From the NCBI GenBank assembly GCA_020746995.1, contig JAGPXD010000001.1, positions 2,976,001 to 3,040,000 of the forward strand: DNA of 64,000 nucleotides, given 5' to 3'. Shown here piece by piece: positions 22,995 through 33,932 of this stretch. The notes beneath the pieces are model-generated. The model did no database searches. It was given only the letters and a program-made list of their open reading frames with translations, and had not been told where the DNA came from. Origin of the DNA: Plectosphaerella cucumerina (taxonomy: Eukaryota > Ascomycota > Sordariomycetes > Glomerellales > Plectosphaerellaceae). Both the position numbers and the translations under genes were made by a program. Numbering within the stretch: position 1 is the first letter of the stretch; each line of letters opens with the position of its first letter.

Positions 22995-23320
22995 ATGCGC
23001 GCCGCCACCTTCGTAAGCTCCACTTACCCACCTCACTTGCAAGATGTCTCTTGGTTTAGACTGACACTCACCAGCTGAGCACCCTTTTCGCCCTCTCGGC
23101 CAGCGTCACCGCCATGCCCACTCCTGGTGACAACTCCGCGGAGACTGCCGCACTTGAGGCTCGCGGTGCCTGCGACAAGGGCTACTACCCCTGTGTCCAG
23201 CTCCAACAGTTCGCCTGCCCCCTCGGATGCATGGCTGTTCACGCACCCATTGCCAAGCTGTCTTGCCTGCAGAACTGTAACGCTAGGGCCCACGCCAACT
23301 GCGCCGCCTGGTGCAGCTGA
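22995..23320 (+). CDS. Small cysteine-rich secreted protein, 87 residues
   Basis: Exon 1 is only 18 bases (22995-23012, MRAATF). After a 62-base intron, exon 2 (23075-23320) continues LSTLFALSASVTAMPTPG. The join yields a textbook signal peptide cleaved after about SVTA, then a short acidic pro-like segment ending EAR. The mature domain has eight cysteines in the order C-x6-C-x7-C-x3-C-x12-C-x3-C-x8-C-x3-C. No family recognised. Size, secretion and even cysteine number fit fungal effector-like or antimicrobial-type peptides; the function is unknown. A strong TATA box and CT-rich leader suggest high expression. The first exon is too short to be found by an ORF search. Confidence 0.75.
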
Positions 23321-23620
23321 GTGGGAGGAGAGAAAGTGAGGGGGACGGTGATTGAGAACTTCCGTGGAAGCAACATGGAATTGGAGGAAGTGGGGCATCT
23401 CAGCACACGAATCAACCTTCACTACTCTGTTGCTCATCGGACGAACATGTGAGAAGCATGAATTATCAAATTATCAAGAAGATATACAAAGAAGATGAAT
23501 GAGTGAGAGAGCCTGATCTGATGCTCCAATACCGAGCAGAGTATTGCGGACCATGTTCTCCATGCCATGACGATAGGATAATACCCTTGGAATTCCCAGA
23601 ACATGCTGGCGTCATGCCCT
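23321..23620. other. Convergent 3' region
   Basis: Between the stop codons of the small secreted protein and the SGNH gene. AT-richer, presumably both 3' UTRs; nothing else seen. Confidence 0.4.
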
Positions 23621-26600
23621 TTACAGGTCCCAGTTGCCGCCGTACCAGTCGAGAATCGGCACTCCGCAGGCCGCCTCAAACGCCTCGGACGTGATGTCCA
23701 TGTCGCCGGCCCTGCGGCCGTCGGGACAGTGCATGCCGTTGGGCTGGCTCGACGCTGTGATCCTGAACTGCGCCGGCGGGTCGTCCTTCTTGAGCACCCC
23801 ACAACGCGTAACGACGTGGCTAGACGCCGAGTTTTGGAAGCGGCCCGATGTGCTGTACGTGTACGACTTGCCGTTCCTGAAAGTATGCTCGAGCTGCCTT
23901 GGGATTAGTATGTAGGAAATGATTTCGAGCTGCTTTCGAGTTGCTTACCGATGCTGTGAAGCCAATGTCGACGTTACTGTTCAAGGTCATGGATCGGCAC
24001 CTCGCCACTTCGAGAGGCTTGACGGTGACGCGAACCGTGTCGTGAACGGCGTACTGGAGAATGGTCAGTCAACAGAGCAAGTAGAAGAGGGAATAAAAAA
24101 AGGAAAAGGAGGGAGGGGGGGCTTACAGTCTTGGTCTTGGAGTCTTCGGACGTGTCGATAATCTTGGTGATGTACTTTCCGATAAACTTGCCATTCTGTT
24201 CCAGTCCGCGTTCACCCTCCCACTTCTCCAAGAAGGGAATGCCAATCTTGGCCTTGTATGTCACCTTGTGGACAAGGCCAAGCTCTCCGCCGACCTCACC
24301 ACCCCTGTCCCAGGTGCCCGTGTGCTTGGTGCCGTGCTGGACCTCGAGACTGACACCGTGGATGGCGAGGATCTCGCGATCGGGGAAGTCGTTGTACACG
24401 TCAAAGACGGCCTCGACGACAGTCATGTCGCGGTCCTTGAAGGGGCGCTCGTTGATCTGGTCAAACGTCGGCTCGAAGAAGAAGTTGGTCATGATGGCGC
24501 GCTCGGTCTTTGAGTCGGAGAAGAAGGGCATGAGGTTGTCGATGCCGTCGCCATGATGCGCCTGGAAACCCAGCAGCAGGCCGTCCTCGTTGGGTCCACG
24601 GGGGATCCGGGTACCTTCAGGCGACGGACGCGTGTCATACCACATGCCGGCATCGAGGCGGCACTGGTTCGGGTAGGCTGGGCACGACTCCTGGTTCTCG
24701 GCATGGATGCGACCGACGCCGTCGCCAAAACCGCCGCCGGCGATATTGAAGATGTTGAATGGCGACAGGATGGGATCCCACTTGACGGTGCCAGAGCGAT
24801 TCTCGTCGGTGCTGCCGGGGTCCTTGCCAATGGTCTGCTCGGTGCCGTCGGTGAAGTGGACGCGCATCTGCCGGAGCATGCCCCTGCTCGCCTTTGCGTA
24901 AATCTCGCGCGGGAAGACGCCCCTATTCCACCTAGACAGGCATGCAAACGAACCACCGTCGCCGTTGCCGATGGGCAACGAGGTCGCGAAAAAGCCGGGT
25001 CGCGGGTTGCTCAGACCGAACTCGCAGTTGAGACCCAGCGGCGGGTTCTCAAAGCTCGCGGGGAGGCCTTGCTTGATGGGCTCCATCCAGTGCGGCAGAG
25101 GGTACGTCGGGTAGAAGAGATCACCGCCGCTGTCACCACCGCCGCCGCCGCCGCTGCCGGTACCAGGCGTGGGAGGGAGGCTGACGGACGGGAGGTTCGG
25201 GTTGCTCATATTGGCATCGTCTCCCGTGGCATCAACGGTGCCCTTGCAGGAGTTGAACCACGTCTCGGCCTGGTTGTTGAAGGTTCCCATGATGCAGTGA
25301 AGGTCGGCGCGGCGGTTTCCATCAAGGTCCGGGTAGTACGTACACGTTCCGGCTCGCTGGCCGCCAAACGCGTGGAACGGTCCACCGCCGGGCTTGGTCT
25401 CCCAGTGGAAGCGCGACCCGCCGACGTCGGCACGGCCGAGGTTGTAGTAGACGAAGCCATCGCCGCTGAACTTCTCCGTCCAGATGGTGTCTGCGCGTCC
25501 GTCGCCGTTCACGTCAGCCCATCTCAGGTTGGCTCTGTCGTGGCCCTTGGCGCTCTTGATCTGGTCCTGGTACGTCCATGCGCCGCTGCTTGCCTGCGTC
25601 CAGCCCGAGACGCGGCCGTTCTTCTCAATGCAGAGGTAGTCGGCGCGACCGCTGCCGGTGATGTCGGCAAACTGCACGGCGAGATCAAAGATGCCGAGAC
25701 CACGCTTCTGGTTGCAAAAGAGTGCCGGGGCCGGGTTGGCCAGGTGTTCCCAGCGCCAGCCGCCGAGGTTGCGGAAGACAGAGACACGGTTCTGGTTATC
25801 GGGGTTGACCCAGACGATATCGGCGCGACCATCGCCATCCCAGTCGACGAGATGCAGATCGCGGCGGTCGAGATCACGGCCAACAATCGTCTTGGGGTCG
25901 AAGATCTTGACCGAGGGTCCCCAGAAACTCTCCGACCCGACAATCTCGTTCTTGCCGGCGTTGGGGAACATGGTCATGACACCCGTCGAGTGTGTCCAGA
26001 CATAGTCGTCGCGTCCGTTGCCCGTCATGTCGGCGTACTTGTTTCCGTCGGCGACAAGCTTCGTGCCGCCGTAGCCCTTGTTCTTGAACACAAGCATGCT
26101 GAACTTGTGCTTGGCTCCGTCCTTGGCGTGCTCCATGAAGACGTAGTCCTGTCGACCCAAAAGACCAAACGCCTGCGGCTCGCCATAGATGCGGGCGAAA
26201 TGGATGCGGTTGCGTGACCCCTTGGGGAAACCGCCTGGGTGTGTTGGACCGCTGGTAGCCTCGCCGTTGAAACCCTGGCGCCAGGCGACGTTGAGGCCGT
26301 CTCCCTCCTTGCCACGGAAGCAGCTGCGTGCGTTGGTCCAGGTGGTTGTCTGGCCATTGTCGTCGACCCAGAGCCAGTCGTCGCGCCCATCGCCGTTAAT
26401 GTCCTCGAACCGCACGCCTTGCAAGTCACCCATGCCCTTGCCCTCGAACCGCCGGCCCAGTGCCTGCCAGTATTCGGGCATGTCGCCGGTGCCACCGTTG
26501 CGCCAGCAGTAGGTATCGCCGTTGCCCGCGAGGCCGCAGAAATCAGCACGTCCATCGCCGTCGATATCCGCCAGCCGCACGCGGTCCTGTGCGTACCCGT

Positions 26601-28007
26601 TCACGGCTCTCTTCCATGTGCCCATGTTGCGGAACGTAGGCGGGTTCACGCCGCCTCCGTTGCCCGTGTTGATGCTGGCAAAGACGGTGCCATCGGGTCC
26701 TGTGCAGGTGAAGTCGTCCAGGCCGTCGGCGTTGATGTCGATGAAGGCGATGCCGCGCGGGATGCAGTTGTCCTGCACGTTGAGGTCGTTGATCTTGGTG
26801 AACTTGCCACCGCCATCGTTGCGCCAGACACCGTACCGCACGCTGCCGTCTGCCTGGTCGAACCAGCCCAGCAGGTCGTCACGGTCCTGGCGGAATAGGC
26901 GCGCAAAGAACCACTGGTCGCGGTCGAAGTCGCTCGTCACCGTCAGCGCGACGCCCATGGCCTCGCTCGCGTGCTTATACGTGCCGTCATGCTCGCCGCT
27001 GCCTCTCTGAGTGAGGCCACCGGCGTAGATGCCGCCACCGGCGGCTTTCTTGCACTCATTGTTGTCGCTGTCGCCGCTGCCGCTGCCAGCTTCGGGCGCC
27101 ATTGGCAGCGGCGCTTTGATGCGCCCATCGCGCTGGGCGGCCTGAATACCGGCCCAGAAGCTCGCCGCCATCTTGCGGAACCCGGACTCGGCGGGGTGCA
27201 CGCCGTCAGGGAGCTCGTTCTGAGTGATGGCGTCCATGTCGGCGAGATAGATCGATCGGCCCTGGGCAGCGAGGTCGCGCACCATCTGGCGGTAAAGGCC
27301 GTTGACGAGGTTGCGGTTGTCGCCGGCAACGCCTCCTAGAGGCAGCAGGGTCGAGACGATGATGACCGTGTCAAGCGACACATTGGACCAAATGTCTTCG
27401 ATGACTGCGCGAAGTCGATGGTGCTGGTTCGCATTGTCGATGCTGCGCACGCAGTCGTTTGTGCCGGCGTTGATGACAACGACGTTGGGCTTGTACTTGA
27501 ATGATTTTCTGGCTTCGGCGTGGATCTCGGTGACGATGTATCCCGAGGTGGCCTCACAGTCCTTGGGTGTGTTAGGGAGAGTGCTCGAGGAGATTCTGGA
27601 GAGGGGGGGGCAATGCGCATACGTTGTCCTTCATGATGCCGCCCTTCTTGGTACCGACCATGTTGACGGGATATCCAAAGGTGCGTGCCTGGTCTCGAAG
27701 AAGTTTACGGAAGCTATCACGACATGGAGTCAGCTTGTGTGTTACGAGGCGCAGTGGACAGAACAAACCCGTTGCCGCCAAAGTCTTCCGAACCAACACC
27801 ATAGACGATCGAAGCACCAAGGGGCATGATCCTCAGCTCGGGAAGGTTCTGACGCCGATCGAGCTCCGAGGGGCCAAACACATCCAGATCTCTGTCGTAC
27901 ACTGGCGAAGACTCGTTGTGCTGACCGTGGGGTGCGCCGGCGACGAGCCCTGGAGATCCAAGGGCCGTCATGGCCGCGTAGGCGACGAGGTGTCGCAGGA
28001 GTCTCAT
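23621..28007 (-). CDS. Secreted SGNH hydrolase fused to FG-GAP/VCBS-type repeats, about 1380 residues
   Basis: Five exons: 28007-27769, 27713-27623, 27561-24127, 24053-23949 and 23893-23621. Signal peptide MRLLRHLVAYAAMTALGS, then an SGNH esterase domain with Ser about 66 (IMPLGASIVYG), Gly/Asn in INAGTND (about 141-146) and Asp229/His232 in DGVHP. Next come at least eight repeats of the form D-x-N/D-G-D-G-x-D/A-D (such as FIDINADGLDDF, LADIDGDGRADF, FEDINGDGRDDW), an FG-GAP/VCBS-like calcium-binding propeller. A Gly-rich linker (about GSGGGGGGDSGGD) leads to a C-terminal beta-rich region with scattered cysteines that I do not recognise. Likely extracellular, deacylating a polysaccharide or ester while the propeller binds the surface. 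The final acceptor AAGGCAG was chosen because it opens 90 further residues ending WYGGNWDL. Confidence 0.85.
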
Positions 28008-29775
28008 GACGCGGGATCTATGTGTGGGATATCCACACGATAGACGTCAGAGAGGTTTGGAAGTGTGTCCGAAAAGAGTGAATGATGTGTGGATTGAGGG
28101 AGTGTGGGAGAGGAGATGGGTGCTTCTTCTTGTACTGAAGTAGCTGTACGGCGTACATGTCTTGGACCATCGTGAAGGATGCACCCCTGAGGGGTCTGCC
28201 TCTCCAAATTCAGGCATACTACCATGAGAGTAGGGGCTGGACCACTTTCAAGAGCGCTCCAGGCCGCGATGGCATCCTTCGAGCTTACCAGACCAGGTCA
28301 CCGCGCAAATATGGACCATCTGTGATCCCATAAACATGGTAGTTTGACTAGAGTTCGGCACTACTGTCCAGATCGGGCGCCCTATGGCAGACCTTGCAGG
28401 GTGGTATCGGTGTAGTGGAGGATATTAAACACTGAGGAGCCCCTCTCATTGGCGGCCCTTACGACGGGAGCTATTCTGGAACGGTTCCATGCGGTAGACA
28501 TGACATGAAAATGGAAAAGCCAAGCGTTGATCCGGCACCATGAACCGAGGTCCTAAAGATGTCAGGGTCGAGGTGGATCACGGAAACCCCCTGGTCAAAG
28601 ACTATTCCTGCTGTCAGCCCAGGACTGCCCTCACCTGCCGCTTGCGACCCAAGCGCTGACGGTGCAACGGCTGCAGAGCGTCGCCAAGAGGGTTACAGCC
28701 GCTAGGTCATGGGGATGGAGGAAAAGGAGGGACTTTTGTGACACCATTTCTGTCTGTCACCATTGCCTTGCTGAGCCAAGAGCAAGGAGTTCTCGGGATG
28801 GAATGGAGAAGTACCTGGTATTGCCCAGGCCATGGGAAAGAGGATGCACCGGCATATCCGGATCATAGTTGTCAGTCGGTGCTGAAAATCGTGATGGTAG
28901 TTTCGACGAAAAACGGCATAATTGATGAGATGACCGTCTTGCAAAGGCTTTCTCCAGGAAACATCTCTTCGCCACCATTCAACTGGGTGTCCCAGACCTG
29001 CAGAAACACGATGTTCATCATTACACGTCCATTTTTCACTGAAAACTACCTATGACACCCAGAAGACCACGTCCAACGTGTTAAATGCCCAAGAAACCCC
29101 ATTCTCAGCTTCTCGTACTTCGTACGGCCGGATTCTTCACGCACCTGCCCTGCTGAAAGACTTCGCCGAAAAGGCCCCAAAACCCCCTAAACATCGTACG
29201 GCTTTTTTCACGCATGCAAATAGATTGAGAATGCATAGATAATTGACCATACACAGCTGCGATCCTCTTCGTTGACATATGAGTCTGGTACCATGCCTGC
29301 CTGGGTTGCGTGCAAAATCAGCTTTTGGATAGCTTTGGATGCATGTGTTGGAAGGCCACATGCAATATTGGAGCTTTGAGTCGAATGCGACAGCTCTTCC
29401 ACTTGAGACCCTTCAATCAGAAGGACATGAATGATTACGAGATGACGTTTCCTGCCCAGATGCACCCTCGGAGTGACTTGATACCGACCGGCCAGGTGCA
29501 TTTTCCAAATTGGGACAATGCCCCACTGCGAAGGAACAGCAGCTCGGGTCAAAGAAGACTGCGCGGAGGAACTACAGATCATGTTTGTGGCAACTGAAGC
29601 TCTGAGGAATTCAAGTACGTCGAAATTGGCTTCGAAGAAGTATAAGACGTGGGTTATCGCTCTCGAGGCTCCCTTCTAACCTGCCATCCATCCTGTCTGC
29701 GCGTGACGTGACAGCCCCTGACTGCCCCTGAATCCAGACCCCTGAACACCAAGACCTTCACTCACTTCCACCCCA
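28008..29775. other. Long intergenic region, no gene seen
   Basis: About 1.8 kb between divergent genes, with only short overlapping frames. TATAAG at 29641-29646 lies 130 bases before the plus-strand start and may be its TATA element. No repeats or mobile element ends recognised. Confidence 0.45.
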
Positions 29776-30248
29776 ATGTCTCACCTCAAGTACTTCGCTT
29801 ATGCCGACCACGGCCTCCGACTCAGAGAGCTCCTTCACTACAGCCAGGCAGTCCGTGTTGGCGACCGTATCGAGTGCTCAGGGCAATGTACGTCCGTAAC
29901 CCCTCACCTTGAACTACGAACTAACAAATATCAGGCGGTTGGGACCCCAAGACCGGCGACGTCCCCGAAGATCTTGGCCAAGAGCTAGAAAACATATTCA
30001 CCAACATCGATCTCAATCTACGTGATGCCGGCGGCAAGGGGTGGGGCCAGGTCTTCAAGGTGCGCTTGTACACGACCGTACTGGATGAGGAGAGCGTTGG
30101 CAAGTTCATCGCTCTTCTGAGCCGGTGGACACCAAACCACACGCCCATCATGACAGCTGTGGTGGTGGCGGGATTGTCGGCGCCGACTTTGCATTTTGAG
30201 GTTGAGGTTGAGGCGCATGATCCAGAGGGTGCCATCAAGATAAGCTAG
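29776..30248 (+). CDS. Rid/YjgF-like protein lacking the canonical Arg
   Basis: Exons 29776-29887 and 29935-30248 give 141 residues. The YjgF fold is recognisable from YSQAVRVGDRIECSGQCGWD, ELENIFTNIDLNLRDAG, VFKVRLYTTVLDEESV and the C-terminal PTLHFEVEVEAHDP. In the strand where RidA has PARTxVxV, this protein reads PIMTAVVVAGL, so the carboxylate-binding Arg is missing. It therefore probably belongs to one of the other Rid subfamilies and may not deaminate amino-acid enamines. A second, canonical Rid gene lies at 14.4-15.0 kb. Confidence 0.82.
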
Positions 30249-30375
30249 GGCGACGGGGGTGAAGGATGAGGCAAATGATAAGAAAATTTAATTATTACGG
30301 AGGCCACTGCGAACTCTCAAATCCTACATGGTGATGCCTCCCTCTCGCTTATGGTACTAACCCCTCAGCCTGCTC

Positions 30376-31464
30376 CTACATGGCCATGACCAGACTGGCG
30401 AGAACCAAGGCGAAAGCCCCAAGTCCAAGACTGTTAACGCTCGCTCCGGCGGGCTGAGTGACAGAAGTAGGTTCCGCAGGACCGGCACTCGTAGGCATCG
30501 TCGTCGACCCATTGTTGCCTCCCATCCCACTTCCTACGCCCATGGCACATTCTCCGCCCATCTGACCCTCCTGTCCGGAAGGAATCATCTCACCAGGCTC
30601 AACGGCAGCAGCGTAGCACTGGCAAGTATCGTTCTCTGCGACGGGGCACGCACCAGCAATGCAGATGGACTGCAGCTGAGCACCGCTGCCAGGCACGACT
30701 TCGGTGGGAGGCGCGCAGCGGACGTTGAAGAGGCTACTCAGGGCCTTGCCAACGCCGGCAATGTCATCTTCGGCGACACCGAACGATTGCGCAGACAGGG
30801 CAACCTGCTGAATGAAGTAGCCCATCTCGGAGGGGTCGAGGTTCATGAACTTGTGAACCTCGTACATGGATGCGTCGCCACTGTAGGCGGGGAAGCCGGG
30901 CATGGAGTATTGGGAGCAGCCAAGGAGGGAGCCGAAGAATTGGTAGAGATGGGTGAGGAGGAAGCTGTGCAGATGTGTCAGTGGAGGTCTGGATGAGTGA
31001 TGGTGAGGATCGACTTACAATTGACGAGACTTTTCGTCGTTGGCAGGCTTGTTGTTCTTCAGGGGCTCTGCGCCGCCGCTGTCCAGGAAGTTGACGGACA
31101 CTCCGGCGTTGCCGCCGCGGTTCGTCGACTTAAGGTCTCCATTGAAGTATGGCAGGAGGTCGACCTCATTGCCGTCGAACTCTCCTTTGGCGAGAATGCC
31201 TGGGACCTTGACGCCGGTGTTGACCTCGGAGTCTGGAAATTTCATGTCAGAGAACAGCCACGGGAGGAAAGAACCTTGGAAAGACCTACAGTTTCCGATG
31301 ACCACGGTGTTGACGAGAAGAGTCAGAAGAGTGTACTGGTTCTCCCCCGTGTTCTCCTTGAGGAGAGCCTGGGTGTAGAAGTCGCAGATGCTCGTGTTGG
31401 CTGGGCGTTGAGCTGCTGCCGACAAGGCAAGAGCCAGAGCTGGGAGGAGCTGTCGAGAAAACAT
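30376..31464 (-). CDS. GPI-anchored extracellular protein, function unknown
   Basis: Exons 31464-31290, 31232-31019 and 30964-30376 give 325 residues. Signal peptide MFSRQLLPALALALSAAAQ, a cysteine-containing globular part (SICDFYTQALLKENTG, FLDSGGAEPL, FGSLLGCSQY, FNVRCAPPTEVVPG, CIAGACPVAENDTCQC), then a Ser/Thr/Pro/Gly-rich stalk (GNNGSTTMPTSAGPAEPTS) and a C-terminal hydrophobic tail LGLGAFALVLASLVMAM without a charged end. This is the classic layout of a fungal GPI-anchored wall or membrane protein. I do not recognise a catalytic family. Splicing restores VIGNYSEVNTG and KSRQFFLLTHLYQFF across the two junctions. Confidence 0.8.
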
Positions 31465-32208
31465 GGTGGTCGGAAATGATCGAAGGCTGGAGAATACTGA
31501 TTGTGAAAAGAGTGATTTACCTGGGCGATATTGAGAGACAGACGTGCTTCAGCGATGGCAACAGTGGGAATGCAGCTCTTTTGAGGACATTTGTCCGGAA
31601 ATGGATCTTCCTCTTGACCCTTTCCAACTCACTCATGACCTCCCGTCTGCCAACTCCCCGGCTGTCTCTCCATCTCCCTTTCGAGCCTCGCGACTTACAC
31701 GGCCCTCGCGCTTGCAGCCTCCAGCGCCCGACGCCCATCGCGACGATATCCCACATCCCCTAGCCAAACCGGCAATTTGACAAATGTAACTCATCTCATA
31801 GGTCAGTCTCGCGGCGCAGGCACGTCAATGACAGCGATCGGGCGTGTCCCCCTTGTTCGTTTCCCCGGACCGAGGGGTAGCTCAGTCCTAGCGCACCGGC
31901 ACAACGACATCCGGGGCTTGCCGTCCCCATCCGAGACAGCGCGTCCACGGAGATGGTATTGTTTTCCTGATCGAGCTGCCAAGGAGGTATGCAGGGGATT
32001 GAGATCTGCGGTGGGTTGGGTGTTGATTTCGCTGGGATGGGGGAGCTGAGGTTGACGGACGTCGCGGAGAAGGCTCTAGTTCGGATGGTAGAACATCCGA
32101 CGAAACAACTTAGGGCCATCAGGACATTCGGCACATATTTCTCCCCGTTGAACGGGAGATGGTCATCCCGATTTGCGGCATATTGTCCGTATACTGTAAG
32201 GCACGGAG
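31465..32208. other. Intergenic region
   Basis: Promoter of the GPI-anchored protein gene and the 3' region of the membrane protein gene. A CCAACTCCCCGG word near 31650 partly matches the motif repeated in the aromatic cluster but is isolated here. No gene seen. Confidence 0.4.
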
Positions 32209-32884
32209 CTACAGGTGCACCAGCTTCTTGTTCATTCTTGCGACGCAGTCCCGCACTTCTTCCTCCGTGGCTGGTTTTCTGTACAGCTTGTACACATACC
32301 ACCACTGGATCAGACAGCACAATCTGCATCATGTCAGCAGTGAAGCAAATTAGTTCTAAGAAACACGCACAAAGCTCCGGCGCCGCAGCAGGCACATCCG
32401 ATGGTGATGTTCTTGAGAATGTCCACGGCCCTGGTGCCGGCACCGATGCCCTCGCCCGCGAGGCGACCGATACCCCGCTTGTCGAGGCCAATGACCACGT
32501 ACTCGTCGCTATCACTGAGAACAGCAAACATGGAACCCGATGCTGTAGCCCACATGGCTGTGGACACGGCAAAAACGGCGAGGTACCATGACGGCGGTCT
32601 AGGGTCTGCAGGCGAGCGAGGGGCGACGGTCGGGCCGAGGACGAAGAAGTGCAGCGAGGCCTGGAGCTTTTAGCCTTGTGACCAACAGCATTGGGTCTCC
32701 GTGTTCCTACGCATGCCAAGTTTGCTGCGGCGGTCTCTAGCAGCGGGCTCTCGGGACCTTTGGAAATGATCCCGGCCGAGAGGCCAAGGCCGATGATGGC
32801 AGACACCCACCGTGCCAGTCCAGCCTGCCACATGTCATCATAGCGACGCTTCGTGGGGTTCGGATCCTTCGATTTCTTGGACAT
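32209..32884 (-). CDS. Small polytopic membrane protein, function unknown
   Basis: Exons 32884-32711, 32660-32371 and 32323-32209 give 192 residues. Basic N-terminus MSKKSKDPNPTKRRYDD, then hydrophobic segments WVSAIIGLGLSAGIIS, ASLHFFVLGPTVAP, SWYLAVFAVSTAMWATASGS, and IGCACCGAGALLCCLIQWWY created by the second splice. A charged tail ends in RKPATEEEVRDCVARM. Both introns (50 and 47 bases) have proper GT and AG ends. A 362-residue open frame on this strand that reads through them is an artefact. Family not recognised; the layout suggests a three- or four-span integral membrane protein. Confidence 0.7.
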
Positions 32885-33932
32885 GTCTGACGTGAGGCGG
32901 TGTCAGATGCTGTCGCGGGAGAGCTGAGGGGAGGAAAACCGGCGGAGGATCATTACCAGCGACTGTCACGTTTGCCACCCGTGGCTCAGGTCTCTGCCAA
33001 GCTGCCGACCATGATGGAGGGGTTTGTGCCGACGATGCCGCATGAACGGTTCTCTTGCGGCTTCCTTCTTCATGCTGCGGACGAAGGTCTCTGATGTGGA
33101 TGGCTGGCTGACCACTCTCAAGGGCAAGGCTACGCCAAGCCTGGAGATGGTTGTGACCAGCAGAGCGAAAGACGTGATAATGACGGGATCGTTCAAGCAG
33201 GCTGGAATGCGCGACGGACTCTCGCGCACGGGGAGCAGTTGGTTGGTTCTTTTGTACCAGGCAATCTTGGCAACCCCTGCAGCCCCTGATTCTGCGGCAG
33301 ATCATCTCCCGATCTTACGCAGGTGCAAGCGTGTATTCGTAGCAAACATCATCAGCCATAGCGAAGCGTTCAATATTGCTTTTAATTGTCGCTCGAGTGT
33401 ACAATGCTAAACGCGCACGCTGAGATCCTCGCTATATATCCACAAATGGAACGTACATATTATCGGCCCGTGGCCACGGGCTCGGGCAACCAGGTGGCCC
33501 TATCAGTCCAGCGGGCTCCCCTGGGGGTACACCGCTCGGTGATCAGATGTCTCCGCGGACTGGTGCCTGAATGCTCGGCATATTCGAACAGGGCGGGACT
33601 CCAACGCCGCTTGCGTTGGCATCTGCAAGGTCATGTCGATAGAGCCCCGTATCGTACAGGTACATGAAGAGAGCGCGACGAGGGCTTTCTTCCCGGGGAC
33701 AACCCCTTGCCCGATAGATCGTGCCAGTATCTGGCGCATCTCGCTCATTGCCCGGGTGTATGCTCTTCCGCTGGACCCAAGGCTGGCGTGATGTGATCGC
33801 GTATCTCTCTCTTTTGTTGCTGCGGGGCCGGTCCGAGGGAGCTGAAAAAGCACTGAGAGGTCAAAGACCCGCCCCGCAGGTGTAATTTGCTATGGGCTTT
33901 TGCACCAGAAATCGTAATAGTCGTGTTCTTGC
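32885..33932. other. Intergenic region
   Basis: About 1 kb. Short minus-strand open frames at 32966-33305 (one containing ITSFALLVTTISRLGVAL) could be an upstream exon of the membrane protein gene, but no convincing splice links them. Nothing else recognised. Confidence 0.35.

Noticed and set aside
24553..26217. 554-residue open frame on the plus strand
   Set aside because: Antisense to the SGNH/propeller gene, whose minus-strand frame has clear motifs; the long antisense frame results from GC-rich repeat codons.
31870..31930. tRNA-like D-arm (GGTAGCTCAGT)
   Set aside because: No pairing acceptor stem and no GTTCRA T-loop within a plausible distance.
31796..32884. 362-residue open frame on the minus strand
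   Set aside because: Reads through two introns; the spliced three-exon model gives hydrophobic segments and a sensible C-terminus.
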